From NCBI GenBank assembly GCA_036365455.1, contig JAWQUS010000003.1, forward strand, positions 2,872,001 through 2,936,000: a stretch of 64,000 bases of DNA, given 5' to 3'. Of the stretch, positions 59,966-64,000 are shown piece by piece. Position 1 is the stretch's first letter, and each line of letters begins with the position of its first letter. A program made the translations under genes and the position numbers. Under the pieces are notes generated by a model that saw nothing but the letters and a program-made list of their open reading frames with translations, did no database searches and had not been told where the DNA came from. Source of the DNA: Macrosoma leucophasiata. Lineage: Eukaryota; Arthropoda; Insecta; Lepidoptera; Hedylidae.

Positions 59966-60364
59966 TTTAACCGATTTAGGGTCGGTGAACGACATCTATT
60001 GATAACTTATAAATAGCTTTACAACCGATATGATATACTTTGCAGTTTATACAATATGGTTAAGATGTCGCCCTTAATAATTGTAATATTTATATCATAA
60101 AGTTAACAATTACGGCTGAGACCACTTCAAGCGACCAACTACTACAATAGATCAAACTTCTGGTACTAACTTTCTTAAGTTATTCACTGGGACGGCTTCC
60201 CTTCGGGGAATATCAATTTCCTCCGTTTTCTGGAAGCGCTAGTCCAAATATCGGAACTCTAGCTGTCGCTAAGTTATATTTCCTTCTCAGTGGATGGAAC
60301 AAAAATATTGCTGGTGCAATAATAAAGCCGCCTCCAATATTCGTTTTATAGCTTCTGTTTAATA

Positions 60365-60605
60365 TCATGAAAGTGCCAAATAAGCATACAGTTCACATTG
60401 ATGTTAAGAAATACTGTCGCCTAGCCTATAAACATCTACATGAACCAGAGATTTCGAAGTAGATTCGTTGCCATTCCTGAGGCCTAAGGTGTTATGCCTC
60501 TGTGCCAGGCCCTTATCATCCATCTTATCGGAACACGATAGTGCTGAACACTACTATGTAGCGGCAAGTAGATAAGGTAACACGGTGGTGCCTAGAAGCT
60601 CCATA
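60365..60605 (-). repeat. Rep-C, diverged
   Basis: AAGTGCCAAATAAGCATACA to GTGGTGCCTAGAAGCTCC. Confidence 0.75.
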
Positions 60606-60809
60606 GAAAAACAAAAATAGTTTTATATCTGTGAAAACTTATAACACGCGAGTACATTACTGTAATATACAATAATATATCTAATATATAATAGCTATAA
60701 TATCTAATATCGAATATCTAACTCACATATATCTAACTCTAATAGCAAATATATCTAACTCACGCTTATATTCTTCGACACTTCCGAAAATGGATAAGCT
60801 AATAAAGAT

Positions 60810-60939
60810 AATAATTTTATTGTAAGAAAATGGTTCCGTGTAAAGAGATATATCCCGGCATAAAGCGGGGCATAACCCCGCCCACGGTGTGTCTCTTTAC
60901 GCGGACCCATTTTCTTAGCTTAGTTACAATAAAATTATT
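60810..60939. mobile_element. Hairpin/foldback element
   Basis: AATAATTTTATTGTA...AGAAAATGG(T/G)TCCG(T/C)GTAAAGAGA occurs at the left and inverted at the right, the right arm with an extra ACTAAGCT. A GC-rich centre (GCGGGGCATAACCCCGCCC) closes the stem. Probably a foldback MITE. Confidence 0.65.
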
Positions 60940-61198
60940 CTTTACATTACACCATATCATAAAAGTAAAACTCTATCGGTTTACGTGTTCGAGTATTTTG
61001 GTAGGGGTAATACATTTGCAGTGTGGAGTGTGGCAAAGCGTTTTCGTTTGTGCTGACGGCGGGAGGTAACGTAATGTGGTTTGGTGGTCAAATTGTACTC
61101 GCTGCTTGCCGCATCTAACTGCGGCATCTGGTTTATAGATATGATTCAGATCTGCACTGTGGTTATATAAGATTCATTTTGTTGGTTGAGATGGCTTG

Positions 61199-61540
61199 TT
61201 TTTAGGGACCTGTAAATTAAAATGTTCTACATTCCTACATCGCACCACCCGCCAAAGAGAGAAGTTCCACCCGCACAGATTGGATACTTGGAAATGCTCA
61301 ATGGTCCGATTCGTGCGTTCATTCCTGCCCAGAACGTGCAAATTGTGGAACGACTTCCCTCTGAGGTGTTCCCCCAGCGCTACAATATGAGGTTCTTCAA
61401 AACTGGCGTCAAAAGAGTCCTTCAGGGCTGGCAGCGCGTTGGCAACTCCCCTGGTGTTGCAAATGTTCATAGGCGACGGTAACCACTTTCCATCAGGTGG
61501 CCCGTCTGCTTGTCTGTCAATCCTTTGACATAAAAAAAAG
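61199..61540 (+). pseudogene. LINE-J 3' end with ORF2 C-terminus
   Basis: Frames at 61222-61482 and 61196-61390 together give REKFHPHRLDTWKCSMVRFV, FLPRTCKLWN, then (after a frameshift near 61360) SEVFPQRYNMRFFKTGVKRV. The 3' UTR ends TGACATAAAAAAAAG. It lies about 780 bp upstream of the Mxd exon. Confidence 0.8.
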
Positions 61541-62322
61541 AATTTCTTATTAGATCATTTTGCTGCACGTCTCTATGTTTGTTTGCTACGAGTCTTTTTT
61601 TTTCAAGAATGCGTGGCGGTATCCATCTCTTAATCTCATCAAATATTCAAGGCTGAAATCCCCAGCCTGAGAATGTAAGACTTGTAGGTCAACTTATAGG
61701 TCAACCTTAAATCTGTAGCCGCTGATGTAAACCTCAATGGCTGTTTAGTGGGTCGAAAAATAAATTTGTCTTCAGGTGACAGTTGTCAGAGAATATATTT
61801 TAAATTTATTGATCTGTTCTTTGGGTAGGTATATAAAGGCTGTTATCTTGCTATGGCGATTCATTGAAATTCATTCTGATATTCATAGTCTTATTATTAT
61901 TGTGTTATTGTATTTGTCTCTTTACATACTTAATGCTACACAAATTCCAACTTTTGCAGAAATTCATCGTTTTTATAAAAATTGTACACAACTGTTGTAA
62001 TGTTCCTAAATAAACACATATTGATTTTTTGATATAAAGTAATTCAGTTAAGGTTCAGTTTTTTATTAATTTATCCAAAGTCACCTGTAAATATTCTAAC
62101 ATATTGTAAGTGGTTGGTACCACGTAGCCGAGTTACATACGTGATATCGAATGTCGATATATCTATAGTCTTGATATCGACACCTACTACTCAATGACTT
62201 CAGATCATTAAAGAAAAAAAAAACTTAATTGTAATGATTGTACATATTCTAATTATAATCTATTTGACGACAATTTGACAAGAACGTTACTTGTACTTCA
62301 AATAATTTTATTTTTGTTACAG
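61541..62322 (+). other. Intron sequence upstream of the Mxd exon
   Basis: No repeat recognised between the LINE-J tail and the exon. The frame at 61776-62000 is AT-rich and hydrophobic and is probably chance. The stretch ends in a T-rich tract and TTACAG acceptor. Confidence 0.5.
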
Positions 62323-62437
62323 GAGGGCACATTTGAGGAACTGCTTGGAGAAACTGAAGGACATGGTACCACTAGGCCCAGAAGCGTCGAGGCACACCAC
62401 ATTAGGATTATTAACAAAAGCCAAAAGGTTTATAAAG
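62323..62437 (+). CDS. Mxd: Internal exon of a Mxd/Mad-type bHLH-zip transcription factor (MAX dimerization protein)
   Basis: Seen: a pyrimidine-rich tract ending TTGTTACAG, then a 115-base exon, then the donor GTAAGA. Read from its second base the exon gives 38 residues without a stop, beginning [20 protein letters not shown] and ending [10 protein letters not shown]. The first base completes an upstream codon (phase-2 entry); the exon leaves in phase 0. Family knowledge: Mxd1-4/Mxi1 proteins carry the basic region ...EKNRRAHLR, helix 1 LCLEKLK, loop VPLGP, then SRHTTL(S/G)LLTKAK in helix 2. They pair with MAX on E-boxes and recruit Sin3 corepressors in the nucleus. RHTTL fits Mxd/Mxi better than MNT, whose loop and helix 2 differ. 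The Sin3-binding N-terminus, the start of the basic region and the zipper are not in the window, so the introns on both sides extend at least to the window ends or to undetected exons. This is the only host coding sequence I can defend. Confidence 0.88.
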
Positions 62438-62544
62438 GTAAGACATTAACATATAGTATTATGTCCAAAGACCAACTTAGGATTGAACAGAAATGGTTCA
62501 AAATTTCATAATTAATACAGGAACGTTGAACCAGAGGCGACGTC

Positions 62545-62950
62545 GGGACGTGGCGACACTGCCCACTAGCGGAGGATGTTTCTTCTACTGGAAGAGAATT
62601 CATCCCCTAGTGTAGTCAGTCTACCGAATAATGGCGGTTAAACCATTCCAATAAGGCGACTTCCTCCCAAGAAGGGGAGAGACTCGTGCCCAACAGTAGG
62701 ACCTATCAAGGGTTGCCATTATTAATGGGGCGGCAGCAATTTTTTTTTTTAAGATCATTTTACAAAATATGTACATAAAAGCAAACCAAAAGTCACCAAG
62801 ACTTGTCCGGTATGCTTAGGCGAATCTATGATATAATATATGCAAGATGGGCAGCAGCATCCTCCGATAAAACTACCGTTACTGTGATCGCCAATCCGCA
62901 TGCCAAGCGTGGCGATTACGACATATCCCTCTTATGGGACTAGGTCCAGA
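62545..62950 (+). repeat. Rep-H copy interrupted by a SINE-E 3' fragment
   Basis: Rep-H from GTGGCGACACTGCCCACTAG to GCCAAGCGTGGCGATTACGA. At 62653-62735 the SINE-E end (GAGAGACTCGTGCCCAACAG ... GGTTGCCATTATTAAT) replaces the expected join between AACCATTCCAAT and GGGGCGG. It lies 110 bp downstream of the Mxd exon, in its intron. Confidence 0.7.
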
Positions 62951-63563
62951 TGTGAAGTGGATATGTTTTGGCTAAAATTATGAATGTTGAAACTTTATAA
63001 TTATTAAGTAACAATATTTATACGCAATACCTCAGTAAGCAACCTTTTCTTCCTCAAGCAGCACGAATAATATGACAATTGATTACTTATTGTTCTTCTA
63101 CCTTATAGGGTCCATCTGCTGCTTCAGATAATTTTTTTTTTGCGTATCAACGATTTCAAAGGAGAGTTTCTACTACGGGTAGATTCAGCTTTAAATGTAG
63201 AATCTTCTAGAAATTGGAATTCGCTTTGCAAATTAACCTATTCGAAAACCAACGCTCAATTTTTAAATTGTACTGTGTATTGTTTAATTGAACTTAAATT
63301 GTAGAAAGAAAGAAAAACACTTCATTGATACAGTCGAGAGACTTACAAACTATCCAATAGAAAGATAGATAGGTATTGATTAAAAGAAACTTAACTAAGA
63401 GTGTGAACCTAACTATTCACAACAAACAGTTACATAATATAAAGAGATGTACTAATAATAATCAATGTCTTACAGACTATACCATATAGTCTCCAGTTCA
63501 ACATAATGTCAGGACGAAGCCTGATGCTGTACTTTCGTTTTACTCGCATCCACTCAAACGGTG

Positions 63564-63715
63564 TTTTTTTATGACAAAGGTTTGACAGACGAGCAGACAG
63601 GTCACCCGATGGAAAGTGGCTAACGTCGCCTATGAACATTTGCAACATCAGGGGAGTGGCCAACGCGCTGCCAGCCCTGAAGGACTATTTTGACGCCTGA
63701 TTTGAAGAACCCATA
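63564..63715 (-). mobile_element. LINE-J 3' fragment
   Basis: T-run, then GACAGACGAGCAGACAGGTC and the conserved ATGAACATTTGCAACATCAG segment, ending near TTGAAGAACCCATACC. Confidence 0.75.
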
Positions 63716-64000
63716 CCATGATTATACCTACTTAATCTTTCAAGGATCGTAAGGCCACCGGCGCCCAGACACAATTGAATTTCAATTGTCATATTTTTCT
63801 CGTGTCTGGAGGGATTAATCAATTGAAACCACCTTGTGACGTCATGTTGTCGAGCAATCAAATTGAGGAATACATCTGTTTTCCAGTTAATGCCAGTGTT
63901 CAAATGCAGTCCAATATCTATTTTTCTATCGTTTAGAAAACAACGTAAACACAACTCGCTTTGCCGTCCACCCATCCAAATGGCGATCGCACTTTATCAA

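Noticed and set aside
61776..62000. 74-codon hydrophobic frame upstream of the Mxd exon
   Set aside because: AT-rich intron sequence, no recognisable motif; its length is expected by chance in this composition.

Overview
The window is an AT-rich, repeat-dominated stretch of an insect nuclear genome, almost certainly a lepidopteran (moth or butterfly). The grounds are the repeat classes and their sequence style: a Rep-C repeat starting ACTGGTGGTAG, LINE tails of the type AGCAGTGGACG...GATGATGAT, the TTGCCCGCG...TTCGCCCGCG repeat ends, Penelope-like and RTE retroelements, and mariner. I see no bacterial-type operons, CRISPR arrays, rRNA genes or credible functional tRNA genes. The one host coding sequence I can support is a 115-bp exon at 62323-62437 (+). 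It encodes the helix-loop-helix core of a Mxd/Mad-type MAX-dimerization repressor, with canonical splice sites. Much of the window may be intron or flank of that gene.

Repeat families, with working names: Rep-C (about 290 bp, more than 30 full or partial copies on both strands, tail CATAAAA); SINE-A and SINE-B (tRNA-like heads); SINE-D (263 bp, with a tRNA-like domain in the middle of the unit); SINE-E (derived from 5S rRNA); Rep-H; RTE-1 and RTE-2 LINEs; LINE-J (CR1/Jockey-like C-terminus and 3' end); a Penelope-like element (PLE) with a GIY-YIG domain; mariner; hAT-type elements with 8-bp duplications; MITE-T (TA-flanked); MITE-G; and several foldback repeats. The least damaged retroelement is a 5'-truncated RTE-1 at 38430-40390 with a 647-codon open frame including the reverse-transcriptase core.

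Layout. 0-7 kb: Rep-H, RTE and SINE-B scraps, a broken mariner with a poly(A) cDNA inserted in its frame, a PLE fragment, and a LINE-J end. 7-20 kb: Rep-C copies, MITE-T, an RTE-2 remnant, a 2-kb inverted-repeat structure (11.1-13.2 kb) carrying a Rep-C copy and an RTE-1 insertion, and a 940-bp hAT element. 20-29 kb: a dense nest of Rep-C, mariner, SINE-A/B/E and LINE-J. 29.4-31.6 kb: a triplicated local unit whose first copy received four retroposons while the second kept the empty sites. 32-38 kb: SINE-D, two PLE pieces, SINE-A/B and Rep-C. 38-49 kb: the RTE-1 copy, MITEs, local duplications, a 44-bp minisatellite and an hAT MITE. 49-60 kb: a head-to-head SINE-D, a 734-bp foldback, and a Rep-C copy duplicated together with its flank. 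60-64 kb: a foldback, LINE-J ends, the Mxd exon and Rep-H.

The elements interact mainly as parasites of one another. Three or four non-autonomous families end in sequences resembling the 3' ends of LINEs present in the same window: SINE-B with RTE-1, Rep-C with LINE-J, and SINE-E and Rep-H with RTE-2. Nested insertions and paired target-site duplications (TSDs) give a partial relative chronology.
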